From contig NZ_JAIWPE010000057.1 in assembly GCF_021028955.1 (NCBI RefSeq), positions 1 to 64,000 of the forward strand: 64,000 nt of DNA, in the 5' to 3' direction. The notes beneath the pieces are model-generated. The model was not told where the DNA came from. It worked only from the letters and a program-made list of their open reading frames with translations, and made no database searches. Both the position numbers and the translations under genes were made by a program. Origin of the DNA: Salipaludibacillus sp. CUR1. Lineage in GTDB: Bacteria > Bacillota > Bacilli > Bacillales > Salisediminibacteriaceae. Below are positions 35,527-47,684 of this stretch, piece by piece (the stretch's first letter is position 1; each line of letters begins with the position of its first letter).

Positions 35527-36351
35527 TTAGAGACTCATGATTCCTTGATAAATTAAACGTATACCTACGATAATCAAAAATACACGCAATAATATGACAA
35601 CCGTATCACTGGCCAATCTTCTGTTAATCGCTGCGCCCAGCTGACCGCCAATCCAGGCCCCCGGAATCAAAGCCATCGCATAGTACCAGTCTACGTTTCC
35701 TAAACTGATATGCGAAACAGAACTGATCAGCGCAGACAAAAAGACGAGAAACATGGAAGTTGCGACTGCCAGATGGGGCGGAAAGGCAAAAAGTAAAATC
35801 ATAGCCGGCACCATCAGGGAGCCGCCGCCGATACCAAACAAGCCTGAAAACATCCCTACAAAAAAAGCAATTGTAATCCCCACTGCCGGATGATAGCCAT
35901 AGTGAACAGTTTTTCCGTATTCATTCACATAGCTTCGTTTTATGCCTTTACTGCTGCGCTTTAAAGGTTTAATGTGTTTCCTGACCATCAATACAAATGA
36001 AACAAAAATGATAAAAGCACCAAATGCAATTAAAAAAACGTCCACATTAATATCTTGATTGAGCCAGACTCCGAACAGCGCGCCAGGCCCGCTTCCTGCA
36101 AAAAAGATTAAACCGCTTTTGACATCTACTTTTTTCTGTTTCAAATAGGCAAGTGTCGATGATAACCCCGTAAATATCATAATTAACAAAGAAGTTCCCA
36201 CCGCCACCTGGGGCGTAATACCGCTTAAAAGCTCAGAATAATTGCTTAAAATCATTAAGGCAGGCACGATAATAATACCGCCGCCCAACCCCATTATACT
36301 GCCTAAAATAGCAGCCGCGAGCCCTAATAAAAGTAATAAAATCCATTCCAT
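35527..36351 (-). CDS. yunE: YunE, TauE/SafE (TSUP) family permease
   Basis: A 274-aa membrane protein with eight or so segments arranged as two halves, each with a glycine-rich hallmark: GSIMGLGGGIIIVPALM (about 17-33) and FSGLFGIGGGSLMVPAM (about 167-183). TSUP proteins export sulfite, sulfoacetate or related anions; the substrate here is unknown. ATG start with a weak ribosome binding site. Same order yunD-yunE-yunF as B. subtilis. Confidence 0.9.
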   Translation of the reverse strand: MEWILLLLLGLAAAILGSIMGLGGGIIIVPALMILSNYSELLSGITPQVAVGTSLLIMIFTGLSSTLAYLKQKKVDVKSGLIFFAGSGPGALFGVWLNQDINVDVFLIAFGAFIIFVSFVLMVRKHIKPLKRSSKGIKRSYVNEYGKTVHYGYHPAVGITIAFFVGMFSGLFGIGGGSLMVPAMILLFAFPPHLAVATSMFLVFLSALISSVSHISLGNVDWYYAMALIPGAWIGGQLGAAINRRLASDTVVILLRVFLIIVGIRLIYQGIMSL

Positions 36352-36437
36352 TCAAATGCCTGCTTTCTAACTTTCAATTTAATACTACCTACATCGAATA
36401 TTACGGAAGTTGGCTAAGGATTTCAATCCTGCTTTTT

Positions 36438-37298
36438 TTACTCGTCAAATAAATTCATTTGCCTCGGTGCCAGACCTTCGTATGTTATTCCTAAATCGCT
36501 TATAAATGTTTTGGCATTTCCGGCCGCATGCCCGCCTGAATTATTGTTAAAAACGACATACGTTTTATTTACCTCCTGGGAGATGCTTTTTACCTTCTCT
36601 TCCAATTCTTTTAACTCATCTTCAGAATAATCATATAAGTACCGGACTTCCCGCCAGCCTTCACCTTTAACAGGTTTATTCCATCCTGCTGTGTTACGCC
36701 CGTGGAAACGTACAAAAGCTTTTTCATCATGTGTTGTCACCGGCACAAAAGGAATAGAACGTTCTCCTGCCTGAGGTTCATCGCATATACTGTGGATCCA
36801 GTCATCTTCTTTCATATACTCCAGTGTTCTTTCCTTATAATCCTCGCTGTACCAGGATTGATGGCGAAACTCCAGGGCAGCATCAAATTCTCTTAACTGC
36901 TCACGCACAAATTTTATATAATCCACATATTTTCTCTGACAGTCAAACCAGGGAGGGAACTGGCATAAAACCATTGCCAGTTTACCCGTCTCTTTAAACG
37001 GGCGTATCGCATCATTAAAAGCTTTGAACATCTCTTCCTGGGTTTTAAACGGATTCTCTCCCCGCTGATGGCCTGTCATTCCCTGGTAAGCTTTCACGAC
37101 AAACTGGAAAGATGCAGGTGTTTCATTAATCCATTTTGTTATATTTTTCTCAGGAGGCACAGCGTAAAAAGAGGAATCGAGTTCAACGACAGGAAAATGC
37201 CCGGCGTAAGCTTCAAGCTTTTTTGATGGTGAGCTAATCCCTTCGTATAATATTCGGTGGTCTCCCCAGCCCGTTACACCTACATTAATCTGACCCAA
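36438..37298 (-). CDS. yunF: YunF (DUF72) TIM-barrel-like protein
   Basis: A 286-aa DUF72 protein: GVTGWGDH at the N-terminus, VVELDSSFYAVPPEK, ALEFRHQSWY, and VFNNNSGGHAAGNAKTF at the C-terminus. Function unknown. I choose the TTG at 37298 as start because GAGGTG lies seven bases before it and the family begins almost immediately with GVTGWGD; the upstream eight codons include that ribosome binding site. Confidence 0.87.
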   Translation of the reverse strand: MGQINVGVTGWGDHRILYEGISSPSKKLEAYAGHFPVVELDSSFYAVPPEKNITKWINETPASFQFVVKAYQGMTGHQRGENPFKTQEEMFKAFNDAIRPFKETGKLAMVLCQFPPWFDCQRKYVDYIKFVREQLREFDAALEFRHQSWYSEDYKERTLEYMKEDDWIHSICDEPQAGERSIPFVPVTTHDEKAFVRFHGRNTAGWNKPVKGEGWREVRYLYDYSEDELKELEEKVKSISQEVNKTYVVFNNNSGGHAAGNAKTFISDLGITYEGLAPRQMNLFDE

Positions 37299-37343
37299 TT
37301 TTCTTTCACCTCTCTCATCCAATTTAAAAAATGGTAAAAAACA

Positions 37344-37379
37344 TAAAGGCGAACCCGGCCCGGCCGGATTCGCCTTTAT
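37344..37379 (-). terminator. terminator of the suf operon
   Basis: AAAGGCGAATCCGGCC pairs with GGCCGGGTTCGCCTTT on the minus strand, 10 bases after the sufB stop. Confidence 0.85.
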
Positions 37380-37389
37380 TATATCAGTA

Positions 37390-38787
37390 TTAGCCGATAG
37401 AACCTTCCATTTCGAACTTAATCAGTCGGTTCATTTCAACAGCATATTCCATTGGCAGTTCTTTCGTAAATGGTTCAATGAATCCCATAACGATCATTTC
37501 AGTCGCTTCCTGCTCTGATACTCCGCGGCTCATCAGGTAGAAAAGCTGCTCTTCAGATACTTTAGATACTGTCGCTTCGTGTTCAAGCGTAATGTCGTTA
37601 TTAAGAATTTCATTATAAGGGATCGTATCTGATGTGGATTCATTATCCATAATCAGAGTATCACACTCAATGTTTGCCTTGGATCGCTCTGATTTCCGTC
37701 CAAAGTGGCAGATTCCGCGGTAGGTTACTTTACCACCCTGCTTGGAAATAGATTTAGAAACGATTGTAGAGGAACAATCAGGCGCCAGATGGTGCATTTT
37801 AGCACCGGCATCCTGGTGCTGGCCTTTTCCTGCAATCGCAATGGAAAGAACGTTTCCACGTGCTCCACGGCCTTTCATCACAACTGCCGGATATTTCATC
37901 GTAAGCTTGGATCCAATATTTCCGTCTACCCATTCCATAACGGCGTTTTCTTCAGCTACCGCACGTTTAGTAACAAGGTTAAAGACGTTAGGTGCCCAGT
38001 TTTGAATAGTGGTATAACGGCAATAAGCATCTTTTTTAACAATGATTTCAACGACCGCACTGTGAAGCGAGTTCGTTGTGTATACCGGTGCCGTACACCC
38101 TTCAACATAATGGACAGAGCTGTCTTCATCCGCAATAATCAGCGTACGTTCAAACTGTCCCATATTTTCGGAGTTAATTCTGAAGTAAGCCTGCAACGGC
38201 TGCTCCGTCTTAATACCTTTAGGCACATAAATGAAAGAACCGCCGGACCATACGGCTGAATTTAAAGCAGCAAATTTATTATCGGAAGGAGGAATAACAG
38301 TTCCAAAATGCTCTCTGAAAATTTCCTCGTCCTCTTTTAATGCAGTGTCTGTATCCTTGAAGATGATACCAAGATCTTCAAGATCTTCCTGCATGTTGTG
38401 GTAAACCACTTCTGATTCATACTGCGCTGAAACACCTGCGAGATATTTTTGCTCTGCTTCAGGAATACCTAATTTATCAAACGTATTCTTAATCTCCTCA
38501 GGAACTTCATCCCATGAGCGCTCAGATTTCTCTGATGGTTTCACGTAATACGTGATCTCGTCAAAATCCAGCTCAGCTAAATTACCGCCCCATTGAGGCA
38601 TAGGCATTTTATAAAACTGTTCTAAAGATTTCAAGCGGAAGTCGAGCATCCATTGAGGTTCTTCCTTCATACGGGAAATTTCCTCAACGATTTCACGAGT
38701 CAACCCTTTTTTAGAACGGAATATCGAAACGTCTTTATCTGAAAAGCCGTATTGATATTCACTGATTTCCGGCATTTTTTTAGCCAT
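37390..38787 (-). CDS. sufB: SufB, Fe-S scaffold subunit
   Basis: A 465-aa SUF scaffold protein that assembles Fe-S clusters with SufC and SufD. Conserved regions: [18 protein letters not shown]-type segment near residue 165, [11 protein letters not shown] with a conserved Cys, and the C-terminal [22 protein letters not shown]. Start set at ATG 38787 behind AAGGAGGG; the 49 extra upstream codons have no support and belong to the sufU-sufB spacer. Last gene of sufCDSUB, with an unusually long spacer (about 210 bp) after sufU. Confidence 0.95.
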   Translation of the reverse strand: MAKKMPEISEYQYGFSDKDVSIFRSKKGLTREIVEEISRMKEEPQWMLDFRLKSLEQFYKMPMPQWGGNLAELDFDEITYYVKPSEKSERSWDEVPEEIKNTFDKLGIPEAEQKYLAGVSAQYESEVVYHNMQEDLEDLGIIFKDTDTALKEDEEIFREHFGTVIPPSDNKFAALNSAVWSGGSFIYVPKGIKTEQPLQAYFRINSENMGQFERTLIIADEDSSVHYVEGCTAPVYTTNSLHSAVVEIIVKKDAYCRYTTIQNWAPNVFNLVTKRAVAEENAVMEWVDGNIGSKLTMKYPAVVMKGRGARGNVLSIAIAGKGQHQDAGAKMHHLAPDCSSTIVSKSISKQGGKVTYRGICHFGRKSERSKANIECDTLIMDNESTSDTIPYNEILNNDITLEHEATVSKVSEEQLFYLMSRGVSEQEATEMIVMGFIEPFTKELPMEYAVEMNRLIKFEMEGSIG

Positions 38788-38999
38788 GTGAAACCCTCCT
38801 TGTAGAATAGCGGCAACAAGAGCCGCCTTCAAAAACTTTATAAAATAAACGGTTGCGAACGATTGACTGCACTTTAATGATCTATTACTTTTATCAGCGA
38901 TGGCATGCCACTTTTTTAAGTGATCATCTATCACTGGTAAAAAGTTTATATATCTATTTTACAACACATCGGTAGTAAAAACCAAGTGTAAACCTTCAC

Positions 39000-41972
<2,973 letters not shown>

Positions 41973-41999
41973 CTTCATTCCTCCTCTTTAAACCGTCTC

Positions 42000-42782
42000 T
42001 TATTCCTGGCCTACAGTTTCGTCTTCGATTCCAAGTTCTTCTTTAATCCAGTCGTAACCCTGTTCTTCAAGCTTTTGAGCAAGTTCAGGCCCGCCGGATT
42101 TAACGATACGTCCCTGCATCATTACATGGACGAAGTCCGGTTTAATATAGTTTAGTAAACGCTGGTAGTGGGTAATAATCATACAGCCGAAGTCCTCGCT
42201 GCGAAGCTCATTAATACCTTTAGCCACTACTTTTAATGCGTCGATATCAAGACCAGAGTCGATTTCATCAAGGATCGCAATTTGAGGCTGAAGCATAAGC
42301 AGCTGGAGAATTTCATTACGCTTCTTTTCCCCGCCAGAGAAACCTTCGTTTAAATAACGGTGCTGGAATGACTCGTCAATTTCCAAACTACCCATTTTTT
42401 CATCCATTTGACGGATGAACTTCATTAGAGACACTTCGTCTCCTTCTTCACGGCCTGCATTCATCGCTGAGCGGATAAAGTCTGCATTTGTGACACCGGA
42501 TACTTCACTCGGATACTGCATTGCGAGGAATAAACCTGCACGCGCGCGCTCATCTACTTCCATTTCAAAAAGGTCCTCTCCGCCTAAACTGGCTTCACCT
42601 TTTGTCACTTCGTATTTCGGGTGGCCCATTAAAGCAGAAGCAAGGGTAGATTTACCTGTTCCGTTCGGTCCCATAATCGCGTGAATTTCTCCGCCATTCA
42701 CCTCAATGCCGAACCCTTTCAGAATTTCTTTATCTTCAATTGATACATGAAGATCTTTTACAGTTAAATTTGGCTTGGTCAT
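42000..42782 (-). CDS. sufC: SufC ABC-type ATPase
   Basis: A 260-aa soluble ABC ATPase. Walker A GPNGTGKST (about 38-46), signature FSGGEKKRNE, Walker B AILDEIDSGLD, switch His in ITHYQRL. Drives conformational change of the SufB-SufD scaffold. First gene of the operon; ATG start behind GGAGGTA. The 450-bp region upstream carries repeated ATTCTCA motifs. Confidence 0.97.
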   Translation of the reverse strand: MTKPNLTVKDLHVSIEDKEILKGFGIEVNGGEIHAIMGPNGTGKSTLASALMGHPKYEVTKGEASLGGEDLFEMEVDERARAGLFLAMQYPSEVSGVTNADFIRSAMNAGREEGDEVSLMKFIRQMDEKMGSLEIDESFQHRYLNEGFSGGEKKRNEILQLLMLQPQIAILDEIDSGLDIDALKVVAKGINELRSEDFGCMIITHYQRLLNYIKPDFVHVMMQGRIVKSGGPELAQKLEEQGYDWIKEELGIEDETVGQE

Positions 42783-42855
42783 GATTCATACCTCCATTTA
42801 TTTTTGAAAGTTTCATTAAAAACATGTTAATATGAGAAAAGTGATCTTTAATCAC

Positions 42856-42874
42856 ATTCTCAATTTATTCTCAT
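42856..42874. promoter_or_regulatory. direct repeat of ATTCTCA upstream of sufC
   Basis: ATTCTCAA (42856-42863) and ATTCTCAT (42867-42874) are an 11-bp spaced direct repeat in the sufC leader, about 75 bp before the start codon. A likely promoter lies just upstream on the minus strand (TTGAAC about 42911, -10 TATAAG near 42890). The repeats could bind a regulator such as Fur or the SufR-like protein; the identity is not known. Confidence 0.4.
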
Positions 42875-43089
42875 TACAATCTTATATCAAATGAAATTTG
42901 AGTTCAAGGAAAATACACAATTCTTTTCATCTTTCCTTCATATTATCCTCGGAAGTTATTTATATACAAATAAAGACAGTTTTCCTTAGAAAACCTAAAC
43001 ATTTCACCTAATCTTCGTTGTAAATTTTTACCAAATAATTCGTTTAAGAATGTTTGTGTCATCTCTTTTTCGGAGGAAGTCTTTTTTTC

Positions 43090-43107
43090 TTGAAAATTAA
43101 TTCTCAA
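43090..43107. promoter_or_regulatory. inverted repeat TTGAAAAT-TA-ATTCTCAA upstream of suf
   Basis: A near-perfect 8-2-8 inverted repeat about 310 bp before sufC. A related half site TTGAGAAT occurs at 43132-43139 beside a TATAAT on the minus strand (43148-43153). The right half is identical to the 42856 motif. Confidence 0.4.
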
Positions 43108-43167
43108 TACCTTGGTCTTTTTTCATTCTAATTGAGAATGAATCTTAATTATATAATATACAAAGCG

Positions 43168-43212
43168 AAAAACAACCCCGCTGAATTAAAATCCACGCGG
43201 GGTTGTTTTTTT
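43168..43212. terminator. hairpin between the suf leader and the broken small ORF
   Basis: AAACAACCCCG pairs with CGGGGTTGTTT around an 18-nt loop, with T-runs on both strands. Confidence 0.8.
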
Positions 43213-43236
43213 CTTCTCTTAAGGAAGTTCTTTTTA

Positions 43237-43644
43237 TTAAATACTATATTGCAGCTGTCGGTTGTGCTCATTGACCATCTTCAGGCTTTGCTGATGATCT
43301 TTATCTCGTTCCTGTTCCACTTTCATACGGTTATCTAAATCTCTGTTATACTCCGCATAACCTATACCGTACGACTGGAACATTGCTTTTTCCATCTCAG
43401 TCGTATGTTTCGTCTGAATCTGATGGATAATAAATCACATTCCTTTCTGGATTGTTTTGATCACATTTGCTGCGTTAAACGGCATAAAGCCCGCAACGTT
43501 TGTAATGGGATCACCTTCAACATGATTTATTTTAGCATTTTGGAAGTGTATAACCAATTCGCGTATAAGGGGATATTTTCTGACAATTACTATTGTGCCG
43601 GTGTCAAAAAAACTGACAGTCAGATTTTCTACTATCTCCCCCAA
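43237..43644 (-). pseudogene. small ORF interrupted by an in-frame TGA
   Basis: Minus-strand reading gives 69 protein-like residues (TTG 43644 to TGA, ending NAANVIKTIQKGM), then the same frame continues after the stop (about 43435-43437) for 65 more codons. That second part includes a 52-residue stretch from ATG 43395 that is strongly helical and charged (NRDLDNRMKVEQERDKDHQ). The TTG has only a poorly spaced ribosome binding site, and a TAA stands just before it in frame with further peptide-like sequence upstream. I read this as one gene broken by at least one stop, but two adjacent small genes are possible. No family recognised. Confidence 0.4.
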
Positions 43645-43695
43645 TTACTCCGTTATGCTCTTTATCTGAAAATTCCGGCTATTTTGTAAGCCCTT

Positions 43696-44064
43696 TCATG
43701 AAACGATGTCTCCTGAAAGTTCACTTACCGCTTCTTCTATTAATGTAACTCCCTGGCTTAAGGCGGCTCCTCCTCCAAAAGCTCCTGTGACCGCTACCGC
43801 CTCAAGAATTTCTTCCCTGCTTGCCCCCTGGTCAAGACAGCCTTTTACATGGTATATCATACAGTACTCATCCTGGGCATTCATACTCAGGGCTAAAGCG
43901 ATAAGCTGTTTTTCCTTTTTAGAAAGGCTTCCTTCTTTGAAACATGCTTCTGTAAACTCATGATATTTATGGGCAACCTCCGGCATTTGTTCAGTAAAAT
44001 ATCCCATGCCCTCTTTATAATGATGCAAAGCTTCCTGAATATAAGGTGTGTGCTGTTCGTCCAT
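43696..44064 (-). CDS. yurZ: YurZ, carboxymuconolactone decarboxylase/AhpD-fold protein
   Basis: A 122-aa all-helical protein of the CMD/AhpD family. [21 protein letters not shown] (about 67-87) carries Cys at 69 and His at 73, plus a second Cys, similar to but not identical with the CxxC-x3-H of AhpD, so a peroxide-linked role is uncertain. It sits between suf and met as in B. subtilis (yurY-yurZ-metQ). ATG start behind AAGGAGAG. Confidence 0.87.
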   Translation of the reverse strand: MDEQHTPYIQEALHHYKEGMGYFTEQMPEVAHKYHEFTEACFKEGSLSKKEKQLIALALSMNAQDEYCMIYHVKGCLDQGASREEILEAVAVTGAFGGGAALSQGVTLIEEAVSELSGDIVS

Positions 44065-44139
44065 TGTGTTCTCTCCTTTTTACATGTTTACTTTTATAAT
44101 GCGTAAAAAAAAAGTCTCTATGTATTCATAATAGGAAAG

Positions 44140-44171
44140 AAAAATGCACCGGCTTTTCGCCGGTGCAGGAA
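44140..44171 (-). terminator. terminator of the metNPQ operon
   Basis: TGCACCGGCG pairs with CGCCGGTGCA on the minus strand, then T5. Confidence 0.88.
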
Positions 44172-44177
44172 AAACGC

Positions 44178-45062
44178 TTATTCACTTACTGGTACGACAG
44201 AATTATCATACGTCTCTAGAATATAATCGCGCACTTCTTCAGAACGAAGGACATCAATCAATGCAGTGACTCTCTCATCGTCCTCATCACCGCTGTTTAC
44301 AGCAATGACATTCACGTAAGGATTGTCAGCATCGGCATCTTCAGTCGCAATGGCATCTTCAAGCGGATTTAGTCCGGCATCAAGCGCATAATTGGAGTTA
44401 ATTAACACAGCATCTCCTTCATTGTTTTCATAAGCTGTTGGAAGTAAGGCAGCTTCCACATTATCTGAAAACTCGAAGTTATTTGGGTTATCTTCAATAT
44501 CATTAATTGTAGCTTCAACGCCCGCACCTTCTGCGAGGGTAATTAACCCTTCATCTTCAAGCATCATCAGGATTCGACCGTGATCTGCAACTGAGCTACT
44601 CATAATTATTTCAGCACCTTCAGGAAGTTCATCCAGGCTGCTGTAGTCTTGAGAGTAAATACCGATTGGTTCAATATGAATACCGCCGGCGTTTACGAAA
44701 TCATAGCCGTGTTCTTCGATTTGTGATTCAAGATAAGGCACATGCTGGAAGTAGTTAGCATCCAGCTCACCTTCAGCTAACGCTTCGTTTGGCAGGACAT
44801 AATCGTTAAACGAGACAATTTCAAGTTCTACGCCTTCCTCTTCAAGAAGCGGCTGCGCGAACTCAAGAATTTCCGCATGAGGCACGTTTGATGCCCCCAC
44901 TACAAGCGGTCCTTGCTCTTCATTATTTTCAGAAGCGTTATTTCCGTTTCCTTGATTGGAACCGGCATTATCTGTTGTATTGTCATTATTTCCTTCACCG
45001 CAAGCAGCAAGGACTCCTAATGATAATGTTACGGCAGTTGCTGTTTGTAAAATCTTCTTCAT
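44178..45062 (-). CDS. metQ: methionine-binding lipoprotein MetQ
   Basis: A 294-aa NlpA-family receptor of the methionine ABC importer. Lipobox LAAC with Cys21, then an Asn/Gly-rich linker. NYFQHVPYLESQIEEHGYDF is the family hallmark. Rich in Asp/Glu. Third gene after metN and metP under the S-box. ATG start behind AAGGGGG. Confidence 0.94.
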   Translation of the reverse strand: MKKILQTATAVTLSLGVLAACGEGNNDNTTDNAGSNQGNGNNASENNEEQGPLVVGASNVPHAEILEFAQPLLEEEGVELEIVSFNDYVLPNEALAEGELDANYFQHVPYLESQIEEHGYDFVNAGGIHIEPIGIYSQDYSSLDELPEGAEIIMSSSVADHGRILMMLEDEGLITLAEGAGVEATINDIEDNPNNFEFSDNVEAALLPTAYENNEGDAVLINSNYALDAGLNPLEDAIATEDADADNPYVNVIAVNSGDEDDERVTALIDVLRSEEVRDYILETYDNSVVPVSE

Positions 45063-45093
45063 GGTGTTACCCCCTTGTTTTTTTAAAAGCGGA

Positions 45094-45780
45094 TTACCGC
45101 TTATCTAATTTATTTGTTAAATAATCGCCTATAAACTGGAATATAAAAACGATTATTAAAACAACAATAGTAGCTACTAAAGTAATATCTGAATTATTCC
45201 GCTGGAAGCCGTCTCTGTAAGCCAGGTCACCCAAGCCTCCTGCGCCTATGACTCCTGCCATAGCCGTATAACTGACCAGGGCAATGGCCGTAACCGTAAT
45301 ACCTGACACAAGCGCCGGCATGGATTCCGGCAGGAGCACTTTAAAAATAATCTGCCGGTTGCTGGCCCCCATTGATTTAGAAGCTTCTATAACCCCTTTA
45401 TCAATTTCTCTCAATGCAATTTCCACCATTCTCGCATAGAAAGGCGCAGCTCCTATTATAAGCGCTGGCAGCGCCGCGGATGGTCCGAGCATCGTGCCGA
45501 TTAATGATCGTGTGAAGGGGATCAGCAAGACAATCAGAATAATAAACGGAATAGACCTGAAAATATTCACGTAAGCTGCTGTCACAGCATGTACCGCTTT
45601 ATTTTGCCATAACTGCCCCTTATCAGTTAAAAACAGAAGTAAACCTAATAAAATTCCGAAAATAAAGGTAAAAGCTAAAGCAATAACTGACATGTAAATC
45701 GTTTCTCCGGTGGCGTCCCACATATTCTCCCAATTCACGTTGGGAAAGAGCCATCCGTTAGCGGCTAGAATCTTATTCAC
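45094..45780 (-). CDS. metP: methionine ABC transporter permease MetP (MetI)
   Basis: A 228-aa permease with five hydrophobic segments. The ABC contact loop reads EIDKGVIEASKSMGASNRQII, as in MetI. GTG start (45780) behind GGAGGTGAT; it overlaps the metN end by eight bases. Confidence 0.94.
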   Translation of the reverse strand: MNKILAANGWLFPNVNWENMWDATGETIYMSVIALAFTFIFGILLGLLLFLTDKGQLWQNKAVHAVTAAYVNIFRSIPFIILIVLLIPFTRSLIGTMLGPSAALPALIIGAAPFYARMVEIALREIDKGVIEASKSMGASNRQIIFKVLLPESMPALVSGITVTAIALVSYTAMAGVIGAGGLGDLAYRDGFQRNNSDITLVATIVVLIIVFIFQFIGDYLTNKLDKR

Positions 45781-46798
45781 CGTGGATCACCTCCACTTCT
45801 ACTTGCTGTGACCGGATAAATGCAATCGTCTCATCAATCAGCTGGTTGTCACCAGTCACACTAACAAACAAAGACCCGTATGAACCGTGCTGCGTCTGGG
45901 ATATCTTCCCTTGGAGAATACTTACAGAGACATCATACTTTCTTACAACATCAGTAATAAGCGACCTTTTTGCATCACTGCCTGTAAAAGTCAGCTGCAG
46001 AACCCGGCCAATTCCGTCATCTTTAAATAAATGTCTGATGGCTTCTTCCGTTTCTTCAGGCTCTGTCACCTGTTTTACAAACTCCTTTGTCATCTCTTCT
46101 TTAGGGCGCTTAAATATATCGAGGACAGGACCTTGTTCTGCAATCCGTCCATTTTCCATTACGGCTACCCTGTGGCAGATTTTCCTGATCACGTGCATTT
46201 CATGGGTAATAAGTACAATCGTTAAATTCAGTTTCTTATTAATATCCACTAACAAATCAAGGATCGAGTCTGTCGTTTTAGGATCCAGAGCTGAGGTAGC
46301 CTCATCGCACAGAAGGACTTTCGGATTATTGGCAAGGGCCCTGGCTATGCCGACCCTTTGTTTCTGGCCTCCGCTCAACTGGGAGGGGTAAGAACCTCCG
46401 CGGCCTTCAAGGCCTACAAGCTTTATTAATTCATTGACCCTTTTTTTCTGTTCACTTTTAGGCATTCCTTTAATTTCAAGCGGGAAAGCAATGTTATCGG
46501 CTACTGTTCGTGACCAAAGCAGGTTAAAGTGCTGGAAGATCATTCCTATCTCTTGCCGCGCCTGCCGTAACCCTTTTCCCGATAGTTCATTCATATTTTT
46601 TCCAGCGATAGTGACTTGTCCTGAACTAGGTGTTTCAAGCATATTTAACAATCGGATGAGTGTACTTTTACCAGCCCCGCTGTACCCTATTACTCCAAAA
46701 ATTTCTCCTTTTTCTATGGAAAGATCGATATGATCAACGGCAGTAACCTGACCGTCACGTGTCTGAAAGGTCTTTGCCAGTTTAGATAAGGTTATCAA
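45773..46798 (-). CDS. metN: methionine ABC transporter ATPase MetN
   Basis: A 341-aa ATPase: Walker A GYSGAGKST (about 38-46), signature LSGGQKQRVGIARAL, Walker B LLCDEATSALDP, switch ITHEMHV, and a C-terminal NIL domain (about 260-341) that senses methionine. It starts with TTG (46798) behind GAGGG. First gene of the metNPQ operon, directly downstream of a SAM riboswitch and its terminator. Confidence 0.95.
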   Translation of the reverse strand: MITLSKLAKTFQTRDGQVTAVDHIDLSIEKGEIFGVIGYSGAGKSTLIRLLNMLETPSSGQVTIAGKNMNELSGKGLRQARQEIGMIFQHFNLLWSRTVADNIAFPLEIKGMPKSEQKKRVNELIKLVGLEGRGGSYPSQLSGGQKQRVGIARALANNPKVLLCDEATSALDPKTTDSILDLLVDINKKLNLTIVLITHEMHVIRKICHRVAVMENGRIAEQGPVLDIFKRPKEEMTKEFVKQVTEPEETEEAIRHLFKDDGIGRVLQLTFTGSDAKRSLITDVVRKYDVSVSILQGKISQTQHGSYGSLFVSVTGDNQLIDETIAFIRSQQVEVEVIHGE

Positions 46799-46931
46799 CT
46801 TAATCCCTCACTTTCTATCCGTCCCCTAAGACGCCACAACAATAGTTTTCGATTAGCTTTAAACTTATAAATTAGTAAACTGATAAGTTTAGTTCCTTTA
46901 AAGCACGAAAGTTTCAAATTAAATAGAGAAA

Positions 46932-46967
46932 AACCTTTCGGCTCACCTAAGATAAGCAGAAAGGTTT
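46932..46967 (-). terminator. S-box-controlled terminator before metN
   Basis: AACCTTTC pairs with GAAAGGTT on the minus strand, followed by T5. It lies about 20 bases after the aptamer. Confidence 0.85.
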
Positions 46968-46987
46968 AGAACATTACTAAAAGGCCT

Positions 46988-47104
46988 TTCTCTCATCTTT
47001 CAAAGCATTGACTGCTTTGTTGGATTTGGCACCTTCCAGATCGTTACATCTGGTGGTTGCCGGGCTTCACAGGGCCATTCCCTCCGCCACTCTGGATAAG
47101 AGAT
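46988..47104 (-). ncRNA. SAM-I riboswitch (S box)
   Basis: The minus strand carries the S-box landmarks in order: CTCTTATCCAGAGTGGCGGA, GGAATGGCCCTGTGAAGCCC, GGCAACC, AAGGTGCCAAATCC, and a closing GAAAGATGAGAG that pairs with CTCTTATC. SAM binding should favour the terminator at 46932-46967 and switch off methionine import. Confidence 0.97.
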
Positions 47105-47135
47105 ACAGTTTATTCGTTTTTGAAATCTGATATGG

Positions 47136-47164
47136 ATATTATCACTATACTATATGCTTGTCAA
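47136..47164 (-). promoter_or_regulatory. promoter of metNPQ
   Basis: On the minus strand TTGACA (47159-47164) and TAATAT (47136-47141) are 17 bp apart. The -35 box overlaps the yusD stop codon, so the operon starts inside the end of the upstream gene. Confidence 0.6.
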
Positions 47165-47529
47165 CTGATTATACTCTTTGGATACGATTTCCTGCATGAT
47201 GACGTGTGGCATAAGTAAAACAATGACTCAAGCCAGAGGAGGTATTTTAAGGATCCTTCTGCTTCCAATTCTCCCCTGCGCCTCATAGTGAGAAGAAAAT
47301 CTTCTCCCTGAAACAGCAGTTTTAAAGAATCTTCGTCCCCTTTAATAATGACATCAGGTGCTGCCCCGTTCCCGCTTACAAAACCAGTGTCTAATCCAGT
47401 AAATGCAATAAACCAGTTCTCTGAACCGCAGCTGATCAACAGAGTCATCTCATATTTTTTTACCAGCTTACGAATTCTGTCTGTCTGTTTCATGTCATTA
47501 ATTGCTGAAGCAAGCAAAGTTCCCGCCAC
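47161..47529 (-). CDS. yusD: YusD, SCP2-like domain protein
   Basis: About 122 aa with an SCP2 sterol-carrier-like fold: WFIAFTGLDTGFVSGNGAAPDVIIKGDEDSLKLLFQGED. Function unknown; a lipid-binding role is inferred from the fold. I prefer GTG 47529, ten bases after AAGGG; GTG 47538 is only one base away from it. As in B. subtilis it lies next to metN, in the same direction. Confidence 0.82.
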   Translation of the reverse strand: MAGTLLASAINDMKQTDRIRKLVKKYEMTLLISCGSENWFIAFTGLDTGFVSGNGAAPDVIIKGDEDSLKLLFQGEDFLLTMRRRGELEAEGSLKYLLWLESLFYLCHTSSCRKSYPKSIIS

Positions 47530-47684
47530 GCTAATCACGCCCTTGGATACGCCGTTTAATTACTACCTTCTTTATTCGGTAACTGGAAGCGAATTTCCTT
47601 TAACCAGTTTGAGAAACTTGATTTGTCTCCGTCCGGGTATTGAGAGGCTTCCTAAAAACAATAAGGAAGGCAAAAATAATAAGA

